From positions 868,001 to 932,000 of the forward strand of contig NZ_JACCBJ010000001.1 of assembly GCF_013408745.1 (NCBI RefSeq): 64,000 bases of DNA, written 5' to 3'. The stretch is from Leifsonia soli (GTDB lineage Bacteria; Actinomycetota; Actinomycetes; Actinomycetales; Microbacteriaceae). A program made the translations under genes and the position numbers. A model generated the notes under the pieces. The model worked only from the letters and a program-made list of their open reading frames with translations, ran no database searches and was not told where the DNA came from. Below, piece by piece: positions 46,127 to 54,852 of this stretch (position 1 is the stretch's first letter; each line of letters begins with the position of its first letter).

Positions 46127-47503
46127 ATGAAGTCATCACTCAGGATCGCGGCCGTTGCCGCGGTCACCATCGCCGGAGCGGGGCTCCTGGCCGGATGCTC
46201 GTCCTCCGGCGGCGACTCCGGCGACGGGAAGGTCCACATCACCGTCGCCAGCCTCATCCCCGGCAGCGACAAGGCCGCTTTCAAGGCGTTCGACGACCGG
46301 GTCAAGGAGTTCGAGAAGGCCAACCCGACGATCGACATCACATCGGAGGAGTACCAGTGGACGGGGCCGACGTTCGCGACGCAGCTCGCCGGCGGCACCC
46401 TCCCGGACGTCTTCAACGTGCCGTTCACCGACTCCCAGTCGCTGCTGCAGGCGGGTCAGCTCGCCGACATCACCGCCGAGGTGAAGAAGCTGCCGTACGC
46501 CGACAAGTTCAACGAGAACGTGCTCGCCGTGGCGAAGTCCGGCGACAAGATCTTCGGCATCCCGTACGGCCCCTACGCGATGGGTCTGTCGTACAACCGG
46601 GAGATCTTCCAGAAGGCCGGGCTCGACCCGGACAAGCCGCCGACGACCTGGGATGAGGTGCGCTCCGCGGCGAAGACCATCTCGGAGAAGGTGCCGGGCG
46701 TCGCCGGCTACATGCAGATGACGCAGGGCAACACCGGAGGCTGGGAGCTGACCACGACGGTGTACGCGCGCGGCGGCCGGATGGAGACCACGGACGGCGG
46801 CAAGACCACGGTCACGACCGACAACCCGGTCACCAAGGAGGCTCTGCAGTGGCTGCACGACCTCCGCTGGGAGGACAACTCGGTCGGGAGCAACTTCCTG
46901 CTCGACTGGAGCGGCATCAACCAGGCGTTCGGCGCCGGGCAGATCGCCATGTACCCGTCCGGCTCGGACGTGCTGACCTCGCTCGTGCAGCAGAACGCGG
47001 TCGACCCGAAGAACTACGGGCTGACCATGCTGCCGATCGACGCGTCGAACGCCGACGCCGGGGTGCTCGCGGGCGGCAACGTCGCGGCGGTCAGCCCGAA
47101 GTCGTCGCAGGCGCAGAAGGAGGCCGCGGTGAAGTGGATCGACTTCTACTACATGCAGAAGCTGCTCAACCAGGACCAGGCGGTCGCCGACGCGAAGGTG
47201 CTGGTGAAGTCCGGCCAGCCGGTCGGGGTCCCGACGCTGCCCGTGTTCGACAAGGCCACCTACGACCAGAACATGGAGTGGATCAAGGCCGAGATCAACG
47301 TGCCGCAGCAGAATGTGGCTCCGTTCACCGACAAGATCTTCGACGCGAACCTGGTACCGGAGCCCAACAAGCACACGCAGGAGCTGTACGGCGCCCTCGA
47401 CTCGGTCGTCCAGGCCGTGCTGACGGACAAGAACGCGGACATCGACAAGCTGCTCAGCAAGGTGGACAGCGACATCCAGAAGCTCGTCGACGCCGACAAG
47501 TGA
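46127..47503 (+). CDS. ABC transporter sugar-binding lipoprotein
   Basis: A 458-residue family-1 extracellular solute-binding protein. The signal ends in the lipobox LLAGC with Cys24 as the lipid anchor. VHITVASLIPGSDKAAFKAF and LPDVFNVPFTDSQSLLQAGQ are typical sugar-binding-protein segments. GAAAGG precedes the ATG. The stop overlaps the first permease by 4 nt. Confidence 0.92.
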   Translation: MKSSLRIAAVAAVTIAGAGLLAGCSSSGGDSGDGKVHITVASLIPGSDKAAFKAFDDRVKEFEKANPTIDITSEEYQWTGPTFATQLAGGTLPDVFNVPFTDSQSLLQAGQLADITAEVKKLPYADKFNENVLAVAKSGDKIFGIPYGPYAMGLSYNREIFQKAGLDPDKPPTTWDEVRSAAKTISEKVPGVAGYMQMTQGNTGGWELTTTVYARGGRMETTDGGKTTVTTDNPVTKEALQWLHDLRWEDNSVGSNFLLDWSGINQAFGAGQIAMYPSGSDVLTSLVQQNAVDPKNYGLTMLPIDASNADAGVLAGGNVAAVSPKSSQAQKEAAVKWIDFYYMQKLLNQDQAVADAKVLVKSGQPVGVPTLPVFDKATYDQNMEWIKAEINVPQQNVAPFTDKIFDANLVPEPNKHTQELYGALDSVVQAVLTDKNADIDKLLSKVDSDIQKLVDADK

Positions 47504-48429
47504 CTACGCACGATCGACAGCTGAGCCGTCCCCGCCGCACGCCCGTGACCTGGGTGCGCGGCGGGGGCCTCAGCTCGCTGCTCTTCCTGCTGCCGATGCT
47601 CGTGATCTTCGGCATCTTCTCCTGGTGGCCCATCGTGCGGAGCGTCGTGATGAGCTTCCAGCACACGAACCTGGTCAGCGCGCCCACCTGGGTCGGCTGG
47701 GACAACTTCGTGCAGGTGGTGAACGATCCGCTGTTCTGGACCGCTGTCGGCAACACCGCGTGGTTCGCCTTCCTCGCGCTCCTGCTCGGCTATCCGATCC
47801 CGCTGATCGCGGCGGTGCTGATGAGCGAGGTGAAGCGGGCGAAGGGGCTCTACAGCGCACTCGCCTACCTGCCGGTGGTCGTGCCGCCGGTGGTGGCGGT
47901 GCTGCTCTGGAAGTTCTTCTACGACGCCCGCCCGGACGGCGTGTTCAACACCATCCTCGGCTGGGTCGGCATCCCGCCGCAGCCGTGGATCCAGTCGGCA
48001 ACGCAGGCGATGCCGTCGCTCGTCGTGGAGGCGACCTGGGCGGCCGCCGGAGGGACGATCATCATCTACCTCGCCGCGATCACCGGCGTGGCGCCCGAGC
48101 TGTACGACGCGGCGGAGGTCGACGGCGCGGGCATCTGGCGCAAGATCTGGCACGTCACGCTTCCGCAGCTGCGCAGCGTCCTGCTGATCACGCTCATCCT
48201 GCAGATCATCGGCACGGCGCAGGTGTTCCTGGAGCCGTTCCTCTTCACCGGGGGAGGCCCGGTCGACTCGACCGTCACCATCCTGCTGCTCATCTACCGG
48301 TACGCGTTCCAGAACTCGCTCGGCGGCGACTACGGCGCCGCCACCGCGCTCAGCCTGATGCTCGCGGCGTTCCTCGCCGTCCTGTCGCTCGTGTACTTCC
48401 GCCTCACCAAGTCCTGGAGCCAGAATTGA
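47500..48429 (+). CDS. ABC transporter permease 1 (MalF-like)
   Basis: A 309-residue sugar permease with six membrane segments. The cytoplasmic EAA loop that docks the ATPase is PELYDAAEVDGAGIWRKIWH. GTG start overlapping the binding-protein stop (GTGA). No ATPase gene follows, so a shared ATPase such as MsiK must be encoded elsewhere. Confidence 0.92.
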   Translation: MTTHDRQLSRPRRTPVTWVRGGGLSSLLFLLPMLVIFGIFSWWPIVRSVVMSFQHTNLVSAPTWVGWDNFVQVVNDPLFWTAVGNTAWFAFLALLLGYPIPLIAAVLMSEVKRAKGLYSALAYLPVVVPPVVAVLLWKFFYDARPDGVFNTILGWVGIPPQPWIQSATQAMPSLVVEATWAAAGGTIIIYLAAITGVAPELYDAAEVDGAGIWRKIWHVTLPQLRSVLLITLILQIIGTAQVFLEPFLFTGGGPVDSTVTILLLIYRYAFQNSLGGDYGAATALSLMLAAFLAVLSLVYFRLTKSWSQN

Positions 48430-49421
48430 CGACCTCGACCGAACTGCCGCGCGAGGCCGCGGCCGACGCGCAGGAACTCCTCGTGTCTGCTCCCCAGGAG
48501 CGGGCGGGACGTCCGCGGCGACCTCGTGGCGGACGGGAGGACGCGGGCGACCGCGGCATCCTCTCCCTCTCGGATCGGCGCAAGCCGGGCGTGCGGTGGA
48601 GCGCGCGCGTCATCCACGGCGCGCTGCTCGTCGTGCTCGTGGTCGTCGGCCTCGGTCCGCTGCTCTGGCTGGCGAAGTCGGCGATCACCCCGACGGAGGA
48701 CACCCTCCGGACGCCGATGGCGCTGTTCCCGAACGGCGTGGACTGGGCCAACCTGTCGACCGCCTGGTCGACCGTCCACATCGACGTGCAGTTCATGAAC
48801 ACGATCTGGGTCGCCGCCGGGTCCTGGGCCGCACAGATCATCGTGGCGACGACCGCCGGGTACGCGCTGAGCGTGCTGCGGCCGAAGTACGGCCGGGTGC
48901 TCTACGGCCTGATCCTGACGACGCTGTTCGTCCCGTCGGTGGTGCTGCTCGTTCCGCTGTACCTCACCATCCTGAACCCGCCGCTGCTCGGGCAGTCGCT
49001 CATCAACACGTTCTGGGCGGTGTGGCTGCCGGCCGGCGCCAGCGCCTTCAACGTCGTGCTGGTCAAGCGGTTCTTCGACAACCTCCCGCGCGAGATCTTC
49101 GAGGCGGCGCGGGCGGACGGCGCCGGGCCGTTCCGCCTGTTCTGGTCGATCGTGCTTCCGATGTCGAAGCCCATCCTCGGCGTCGTCTCGGTGTTCGCGA
49201 TCATCGCCGCGTGGAAGGACTACCTGTGGCCGCTGCTCGTGCTGCGCGACCCGGCCATCCAGCCCCTGTCGGTGCGGCTGCCCACGCTGCAGGCGGCGAT
49301 CCAGCTGGATGTGTACCTCGCCGCGCTGGCGATCTCGACGCTCATCCCGATCGCCCTGTTCCTGGTGTTCCAGGGGCTGTTCCTGCGGAGCGCCGGGCTC
49401 GGCGGGGCCGTGAAGGGCTGA
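48426..49421 (+). CDS. ABC transporter permease 2 (MalG-like)
   Basis: A 331-residue sugar permease. The EAA loop is REIFEAARADGAGPFRLFWS. An N-terminal extension of about 55 polar residues precedes the first helix. The start is probably the TTG at 48426, which overlaps the preceding stop (TTGA); a GTG at 48486 would give a shorter protein. Partner of permease 1. Confidence 0.88.
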   Translation: MTTSTELPREAAADAQELLVSAPQERAGRPRRPRGGREDAGDRGILSLSDRRKPGVRWSARVIHGALLVVLVVVGLGPLLWLAKSAITPTEDTLRTPMALFPNGVDWANLSTAWSTVHIDVQFMNTIWVAAGSWAAQIIVATTAGYALSVLRPKYGRVLYGLILTTLFVPSVVLLVPLYLTILNPPLLGQSLINTFWAVWLPAGASAFNVVLVKRFFDNLPREIFEAARADGAGPFRLFWSIVLPMSKPILGVVSVFAIIAAWKDYLWPLLVLRDPAIQPLSVRLPTLQAAIQLDVYLAALAISTLIPIALFLVFQGLFLRSAGLGGAVKG

Positions 49422-49432
49422 CGTCGCTGGGT

Positions 49433-49438
49433 TAGCAT
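49433..49438 (+). promoter_or_regulatory. Leaderless -10 element of the GH3 gene
   Basis: TAGCAT, 6 nt before the ATG at 49445. A GAGGG between them is too close to act as a ribosome site. Confidence 0.55.
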
Positions 49439-49444
49439 CGAGGG

Positions 49445-50644
49445 ATGCGCGCAGACCGACGCCGGATGCCCGCGGCTCTCGCCGGGGTGATCTCGGCGAC
49501 GCTCCTCGCCGGGGTGCTGAGCGGATGCGCGGGCCCGGCCCCGGCGCGCACGACGGCGGGGGCGACGGCGGGGACGCACACCGCCGCCGCATCCCCGAGC
49601 CCGTCGCCTGCGGCGACCGGCGACCCGGTGGAGGCGTACGCCCGCCAGCGTCTCGCCAACCTCACCCTGCGGCAGAAGGCCGCGAGCCTCTTCATGCTGC
49701 ACCTGCCGGGAACCGACCCGGCGGCGCTCCGCGGATACGTCGACCGGTACGGCGTCGGCGGCATGATCCTGATGGGCGACAACATCCCGTCGACCCCCGC
49801 CGAGCTGGCCGCGCAGACGGCCGCCATGACGGCGTCCGACCCCGGCCTGCCTCCGCTCATCGCCGTGGACGAGGAGGGCGGCGACGTCACCCGGCTCGGC
49901 TGGGACGACCAGCCCGGCGCCGACACCCTGCGCGATCAGGACCCGGCCGCGACGCGCGCTGCCTTCGCCCGCCGTGCGACCCTCCTGAAGCAGGCCGGGA
50001 TCTCGGTGAACTTCGGCACCGTGGCCGACGTCACGGCCGACCCGAACTCGTTCATCGCCGACCGGGTGCTCGGCACGGAGCCCGGCGGAGCCTCCGCTCG
50101 GGTCGCGGCCTCGGTGGCGGGGGAGCGCGGGACGGTGCTGAGCACCCTCAAGCACTTCCCCGGGCACGGCGAGAGCGAAGCGGACTCGCACCATGCGGTG
50201 CCCGCGACCGCGGTCGGCAAGGACGAGTGGTCGGCGCGCGACGCGCCTCCGTTCCGGGCCGGCATCTCCGCCGGCGCCGAGTTGGTCATGTTCGGGCACC
50301 TGGCCTACACGCAGGTGGATGCGGCGCCCGCCTCGCTCTCCGCCGCCTGGCACCGCATCCTGACCGACGACCTGGGCTTCCGCGGCGCGAGCATCACCGA
50401 CGACCTGCGGATGCTGCAGGACACCGGGCTGCCGCAGTACCAGGACGCGGGGGCGAACGCGGTGCAGGCGATCGCGGCGGGCAACACGATGGTGCTCGAC
50501 GTGCTGCCGGCCGGAAGCGATCCGGATGCGCTGATCGACGCGGTGGTCGCGGCCGTGCAGCAGGGCCGCATCCCGCTCGCCCAGCTCGACGCGGCCGCGC
50601 TGAAGCTGCTGGAGCTCCGCCGGTCGGTCGCCACCGAAGAGTGA
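49445..50644 (+). CDS. GH3 family beta-N-acetylhexosaminidase-like lipoprotein
   Basis: A 399-residue exported enzyme. The signal ends in LSGC with Cys28 as lipid anchor, then a Thr/Ala/Ser linker. The GH3 NagZ-type motif is KHFPGHGESEADSHH (236-250) and the nucleophile is probably Asp319 in SITDDLRM. Relatives remove beta-linked GlcNAc from muropeptides or glycans. It follows the sugar ABC genes by 23 bp but seems to have its own leaderless start. Confidence 0.88.
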   Translation: MRADRRRMPAALAGVISATLLAGVLSGCAGPAPARTTAGATAGTHTAAASPSPSPAATGDPVEAYARQRLANLTLRQKAASLFMLHLPGTDPAALRGYVDRYGVGGMILMGDNIPSTPAELAAQTAAMTASDPGLPPLIAVDEEGGDVTRLGWDDQPGADTLRDQDPAATRAAFARRATLLKQAGISVNFGTVADVTADPNSFIADRVLGTEPGGASARVAASVAGERGTVLSTLKHFPGHGESEADSHHAVPATAVGKDEWSARDAPPFRAGISAGAELVMFGHLAYTQVDAAPASLSAAWHRILTDDLGFRGASITDDLRMLQDTGLPQYQDAGANAVQAIAAGNTMVLDVLPAGSDPDALIDAVVAAVQQGRIPLAQLDAAALKLLELRRSVATEE

Positions 50645-50752
50645 CGCGTCAACTTTTTTCGCCTTTCGCGGAATAGTCCGGAGATCAATGCGCTTGCATG
50701 TATTCGACGCGGGGCGGAAGGGCCGCCCGGCGCGCGACTTCTAGGAGACACC

Positions 50753-51301
50753 GTGACCATCGAGATCCCCGGCTACAAGGCAGGCACCTGGACCATCGAC
50801 CCCGCGCACAGCGAGGTCGGCTTCAGCATCCGTCACCTGATGATCAGCAAGGTGAAGGGCGTCTTCGAGAACTTCGACGCCACCTTCGTGACCGCCGAGA
50901 ACCCGCTCGAGTCGAAGGTCACCGCGAAGGCCGACGTCGCGTCCATCAACACCAAGGACAAGAACCGCGACGCCCACCTCCGCACCGGCGACTTCTTCCT
51001 CGCCGAGGAGCACCCGACCATCGACTTCGTCTCGACCGGCGTGCGTCACGAGAACGGCGAGTTCCTCGTCGACGGCGACCTGACGATCAAGGGCGTCACC
51101 AAGCCGGTCACCTTCGAGTTCGACTTCGGCGGCTTCGGCCAGGACCCGTACGGCAACTACAAGGCCGGCGCGACCGCGAAGACCAAGATCAACCGTGAGG
51201 ACTTCGGCCTCACCTACAACGCTGCGCTCGAGACCGGCGGCATGCTGCTCGGCGACGAGGTCACCATCACCCTCGAGCTCCAGGCCGTCCTCGCCTCCTG
51301 A
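50753..51301 (+). CDS. YceI family protein
   Basis: A 182-residue lipocalin-like protein that binds polyisoprenoid or similar lipids in relatives. WTIDPAHSEVGFSIRHLMIS and FGLTYNAALETGGMLLGDEV are characteristic. There is no signal peptide, so it is cytoplasmic, as is usual for the actinobacterial form. GTG start with AGGAGACACC. Followed by a long hairpin before the convergent oxidase. Confidence 0.92.
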   Translation: MTIEIPGYKAGTWTIDPAHSEVGFSIRHLMISKVKGVFENFDATFVTAENPLESKVTAKADVASINTKDKNRDAHLRTGDFFLAEEHPTIDFVSTGVRHENGEFLVDGDLTIKGVTKPVTFEFDFGGFGQDPYGNYKAGATAKTKINREDFGLTYNAALETGGMLLGDEVTITLELQAVLAS

Positions 51302-51318
51302 CCCTGAGCTCCCAGCCG

Positions 51319-51392
51319 CCCACCGTCGAGTACGCATTCTTTGCACACGACACGCCGCGCGTGCGTGCAAAGTTTGCGGACTCGACGGTGGG
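51319..51392. repeat. Two-tier long hairpin between convergent YceI and oxidase genes
   Basis: CCCACCGTCGAGT (51319-51331) pairs with 51380-51392 (13 bp), and CTTTGCAC (51339-51346) pairs with GTGCAAAG (51365-51372). The apex contains CGACACGCCG (51348-51357), the reverse complement of the loop core in the hairpins at 14131 and 56350. It probably stops transcription in both directions. Confidence 0.75.
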
Positions 51393-51406
51393 GCGGAATC
51401 CGGGGG

Positions 51407-52795
51407 TCAGTGGCCGATGAGGGGGCCGAGGGTGCGGGAGACGACGGAGGGGCGGCGCGTGACGGACTCCTCCAGGTCGGCGGACTCCATGGCGACGAGG
51501 CCGGCGTTCGCGCCAGCGAAGCGGAGCGGTTCCGGCTCCCAGCGCGGCGACCGGTGGTCCACCCACGGCAGCGCCGTCAGGTCCGTTCGCGACTCCGTGA
51601 GCAGGTCCGCGAGAGAGCGGCCGGCCAGGTTCGTGGTGCTCAGGCCGTCGCCGACGTACCCGCCCGCCCACGCCTCGCGCGCATCCCGGTCGTAGCCGAC
51701 GCTCGCGTGCCAGTCCCGCGGCACCCCGAGCGGCCCGCCCCAGTGGTGCGTGATCCGCGCGCCCGCGGAGTCGGGGAAGAGGTCGTGGAGCGTGTGGATG
51801 AGGTGGTCGCGCACGCGCGCCGAACGGTCGTACTCCGGCCGGATGGCGCTCCCCAGGTGGTACCGCGCCCCGCGACCGCCGAAGGCGAACCGGTTGTCGG
51901 CGGTCCGCTGCCCGTAGACGATCAGGTTGCGGAAGTCGGTGAACGTCTGGCCGTGCTCGATGCCGATCCGCTCCCACGTGGCATCGGGCAGCGGCTCCGT
52001 CGCGATCATCAAAGAGTAGAGCGGCAGGATGCGCCTGCCGACCTGCGGCAGCTGCGAGCCGTAGCCTTCCGTCGCGTTGACGACGGTCCCGGCCCGGACC
52101 GTGCGCGCTGAGCCGCCCGAGCGCACCTGCACGGTCCCGGCGTCCCAGGAGAGCACCTCGGTGCCCTCCGCGATGGTCGCCCCGCGGCGTTCGACGACCC
52201 GGGCGAGTCCGCGCACCAGCTTCGCGGGGTGGATGCGCGCGCACGCGGGCGTGTACGTCGCCGCCAGCGCATCCCGCACGCCGAAGCGCGACCGGACGGT
52301 CTCGGTTCCCCACAGCGCGACGCGGTCGACGCCGTAGCGCTCCGACTCCTCGAACTCGGCCCGAGCCGCCGCCAGCTGCGGCTTCGACCGCGCGAACGTC
52401 ACCGTCCCGCCCCGCGCGAAGTCGATGTCGATGCCCTCGGCCTCGGCGACCCGGCCGACCTCGTCGACCGTGTCGACCATCGCCTGGCGCATCCCGACCG
52501 CGGCATCCCGGCCGTACCTCTTCTCGAGCTTCGAGGCCGACCAGGGGAAGAGCGAGGAGCACCAGCCGCCGTTGCGGCCGGACGCGCCGAAGCCGGCGAC
52601 CTCCTTCTCCAGCAGCAGGACGCGCAGCGATGGATCGCGTTCCTGCAGGTAGTAGGCGGTCCAGAGACCGGTGAGCCCCGCGCCGACGATCGCCACATCC
52701 ACGTCGGCGTCGGCGTCGAGACCGGGCCGCGGACGGAAGCCGTCCTCCTCGGCGGCGATGGAGTCGAACCAGAAGCCGACCGTGCGGTAGTCCAT
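51407..52795 (-). CDS. FAD-dependent amine/amino-acid oxidoreductase (PuuB-like)
   Basis: A 462-residue DAO-fold enzyme. FAD binding motif GAGLTG (38-43) and ATEGYG with a C-terminal GGYVGDGLSTTNLAG. The N-terminus FWFDSIA and overall layout resemble gamma-glutamylputrescine oxidase and related amine oxidases. ATG 52795 follows GAGAGGAGCGCA. It is the last gene of a leftward unit with an aminotransferase and an Lrp regulator, beside an aminobutyraldehyde-type dehydrogenase, which suggests amine catabolism. Confidence 0.82.
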   Translation of the reverse strand: MDYRTVGFWFDSIAAEEDGFRPRPGLDADADVDVAIVGAGLTGLWTAYYLQERDPSLRVLLLEKEVAGFGASGRNGGWCSSLFPWSASKLEKRYGRDAAVGMRQAMVDTVDEVGRVAEAEGIDIDFARGGTVTFARSKPQLAAARAEFEESERYGVDRVALWGTETVRSRFGVRDALAATYTPACARIHPAKLVRGLARVVERRGATIAEGTEVLSWDAGTVQVRSGGSARTVRAGTVVNATEGYGSQLPQVGRRILPLYSLMIATEPLPDATWERIGIEHGQTFTDFRNLIVYGQRTADNRFAFGGRGARYHLGSAIRPEYDRSARVRDHLIHTLHDLFPDSAGARITHHWGGPLGVPRDWHASVGYDRDAREAWAGGYVGDGLSTTNLAGRSLADLLTESRTDLTALPWVDHRSPRWEPEPLRFAGANAGLVAMESADLEESVTRRPSVVSRTLGPLIGH

Positions 52796-52816
52796 TGCGC
52801 TCCTCTCGTTAAGGCG

Positions 52817-52850
52817 CGAATCCGGGACCACGAGCGCGGTCCCGGATTCG
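52817..52850. terminator. Strong hairpin between aminotransferase and oxidase
   Basis: CGAATCCGGGACC pairs perfectly over 13 bp with 52838-52850 around an 8-nt loop. It lies just beyond the aminotransferase stop and may stop or stabilise that mRNA. Confidence 0.7.
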
Positions 52851-52863
52851 TCCTTTGGGGGTC

Positions 52864-54279
52864 TTACAGGTGGTTCGAGGCCTCCGTGAGCACCGACTCC
52901 AGGATCTGGCGGATCTCGACGAACTCGCTCGGGCCGATGGTGAGCGGCGGGGCGAGCTGCACGACGGGGTCGCCGCGGTCGTCGGCGCGGCAGTACAGGC
53001 CGGCGTCGAACAGGGCCTTCGACAGGAACCCGCGGAGCAGGCGCTCCGCCTCGTCGTCGTCGAACGTCTCCTTGGTGTTCTTGTCCTTCACCAGCTCGAT
53101 GCCGAAGAAGTAACCGGCGCCGCGGACGTCGCCGACGATCGGCAGGTCGAGCAGCTTCTCGAGCTCGGCGCGGAACAGCGGCGAGTTCTCGCGGACGCGC
53201 TCGTTGAGCTTCTCCTCCTCGAAGATGTCGAGGTTCTCCAGCGCCACCGCGGCCGACACCGGGTGACCGCCGAAGGTGTAGCCGTGGTAGAACGACGTGT
53301 TGCCGTGCTTGAAGGGCTCGTAGATGCGGTCGCTGATGATGGTCGCGCCGATGGGGGAGTAGCCGCTGGTCATGCCCTTGGCGCAGGTGATCATGTCCGG
53401 CACGTAGCCGTACTCGTCGCAGGCGAACATGTGGCCGATGCGTCCGAAGGCGCAGATGACCTCGTCGCTGACCATGAGGACGTCGTACTTGTCGCAGATC
53501 TCACGCACGCGCTGGAAGTAGCCGGGAGGCGGCGGGAAGCATCCGCCCGAGTTCTGCACGGGCTCGAGGAAGATCGCCGCGACGGTGTCCGGACCCTCGA
53601 ACTGGATCATCTCCTCGATGCGGTTCGCCGCCCACACGCCGAAGGCCTCGAAGTCGTCGGTCGGCGCACCCATCTCGCCTGCGCGGTAGAAGTTGGTGTT
53701 CGGGACGCGGAACCCGCCGGGGGTGAGCGGCTCGAACATCTCCTTCATGGCCGGGATGCCGGTGATCGCGAGGGCGCCCTGCGGGGTGCCGTGGTAGGCG
53801 ACGGCGCGCGAGAGCACCTTGTGCTTGGTCGGCTTGCCCTGCAGCTTCCAGTAGTACTTGGCGAGCTTGAACGCGGTCTCGACCGCCTCGCCGCCGCCGG
53901 TGGAGAAGAAGACGCGGTTGAGGTCGCCGGGTGCGTACGACGCCAGCCGGTCGGCGAGCTCGATCGCGTTCGGGTGGGCGTACGACCAGATCGGGAAGAA
54001 CGCCAGCTGCTCGGCCTGCTTCGCGGCCGTCTCTGCGAGACGCTTGCGGCCGTGGCCCGCGTTCACCACGAACAGTCCGGAGAGCCCGTCGATGTACTGC
54101 TTGCCGTGCGAGTCCCAGATGTGGTGCCCCTCGCCGCGCGTGATGATGGGGACGCCGTGGCCCTCTTCCATCACCGACTGACGGGCGAAGTGCATCCAGA
54201 GGTGGTCGCGCGCCTTCGCCTGCAGCGCCGCCTCATCGGCCGTGATCGGCTCGCCGAACGTTTCTACGGTTGTCGTCAT
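52864..54279 (-). CDS. Class III PLP-dependent aminotransferase (omega-amine/diamine type)
   Basis: A 471-residue enzyme that moves the amino group of an omega-amine to pyruvate or 2-oxoglutarate. Phosphate-binding GGGEAVETA, Asp272 (SDEV) for the pyridine nitrogen, and Lys301 (CAKGMTSG) for the Schiff base. The start is 2 nt after the Lrp stop. The neighbours point to putrescine or a related diamine or beta-alanine as substrate; which one is not determined. Confidence 0.88.
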   Translation of the reverse strand: MTTTVETFGEPITADEAALQAKARDHLWMHFARQSVMEEGHGVPIITRGEGHHIWDSHGKQYIDGLSGLFVVNAGHGRKRLAETAAKQAEQLAFFPIWSYAHPNAIELADRLASYAPGDLNRVFFSTGGGEAVETAFKLAKYYWKLQGKPTKHKVLSRAVAYHGTPQGALAITGIPAMKEMFEPLTPGGFRVPNTNFYRAGEMGAPTDDFEAFGVWAANRIEEMIQFEGPDTVAAIFLEPVQNSGGCFPPPPGYFQRVREICDKYDVLMVSDEVICAFGRIGHMFACDEYGYVPDMITCAKGMTSGYSPIGATIISDRIYEPFKHGNTSFYHGYTFGGHPVSAAVALENLDIFEEEKLNERVRENSPLFRAELEKLLDLPIVGDVRGAGYFFGIELVKDKNTKETFDDDEAERLLRGFLSKALFDAGLYCRADDRGDPVVQLAPPLTIGPSEFVEIRQILESVLTEASNHL

Positions 54280-54281
54280 GG

Positions 54282-54764
54282 TTATCGCGTTCCCCAGTTG
54301 TAGAACTGTTTGTGGAGTTTCAGATACACGAACGTCTCGGTGGAGAGCACGCCCTCCAGCGTCCGGATCTCGGAGTTGAGCATCGTGATGAGGTCGAGGT
54401 CGTTCTCGCACACCACCTCGGCGAGGATGTCGAAGGTGCCGGCTGTCAGCACCACGTAGTCCACCGCCGGCATGGCCGCCAGCTTGTCGGCCACCGCACG
54501 CGTGTCGCCCGTGCAGCGCACGCCGATCATCGCCTGACGGTAGAAGCCGAGCTGCATGGGGTCGGTCACGGCCACGATCTGCATCACGCCCGACTCGGTC
54601 AGCTTCTGCACGCGCTGGCGCACGGCCGCCTCGCTGAGACCGACGGCCTTGCCGATCTCCGCGTACGACTTGCGGCCGTCGACCTGCAGTTGCTCGATGA
54701 TCGCCTTGGAGACATCATCGATCGCCGCAGCCTTCTGGCCGTTCGCTGCCCGAGGGGTACTCAT
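54282..54764 (-). CDS. Lrp/AsnC-family transcriptional regulator
   Basis: A 160-residue regulator. The N-terminal helix-turn-helix is KSYAEIGKAVGLSEAAVRQR and the rest is a RAM domain (MIGVRCTGDTRAV...). It is divergent from the aldehyde dehydrogenase and cotranscribed with the aminotransferase, and probably controls both sides. CAGAAT lies 6 nt before the ATG, a near match to the leaderless pattern. Confidence 0.92.
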   Translation of the reverse strand: MSTPRAANGQKAAAIDDVSKAIIEQLQVDGRKSYAEIGKAVGLSEAAVRQRVQKLTESGVMQIVAVTDPMQLGFYRQAMIGVRCTGDTRAVADKLAAMPAVDYVVLTAGTFDILAEVVCENDLDLITMLNSEIRTLEGVLSTETFVYLKLHKQFYNWGTR

Positions 54765-54802
54765 GGAGCGATTCTGTCAGTGGATTGGATGTCTGGCAAG
54801 CG

Positions 54803-54836
54803 ATTCCGCACGAATTTGCCCGTTTCGCTGACGAAA
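54803..54836. promoter_or_regulatory. Inverted repeats between Lrp and aldehyde dehydrogenase genes
   Basis: ATTC-N5-GAAT (54803-54815) and TTTCG-CTGA-CGAAA (54823-54836) are candidate sites for the Lrp protein. Confidence 0.45.
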
Positions 54837-54840
54837 TCAG

Positions 54841-54846
54841 TAGGCT
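54841..54846 (+). promoter_or_regulatory. Leaderless -10 element of the aldehyde dehydrogenase gene
   Basis: TAGGCT, 6 nt before the ATG at 54853. Confidence 0.6.
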
Positions 54847-54852
54847 GCCGCC

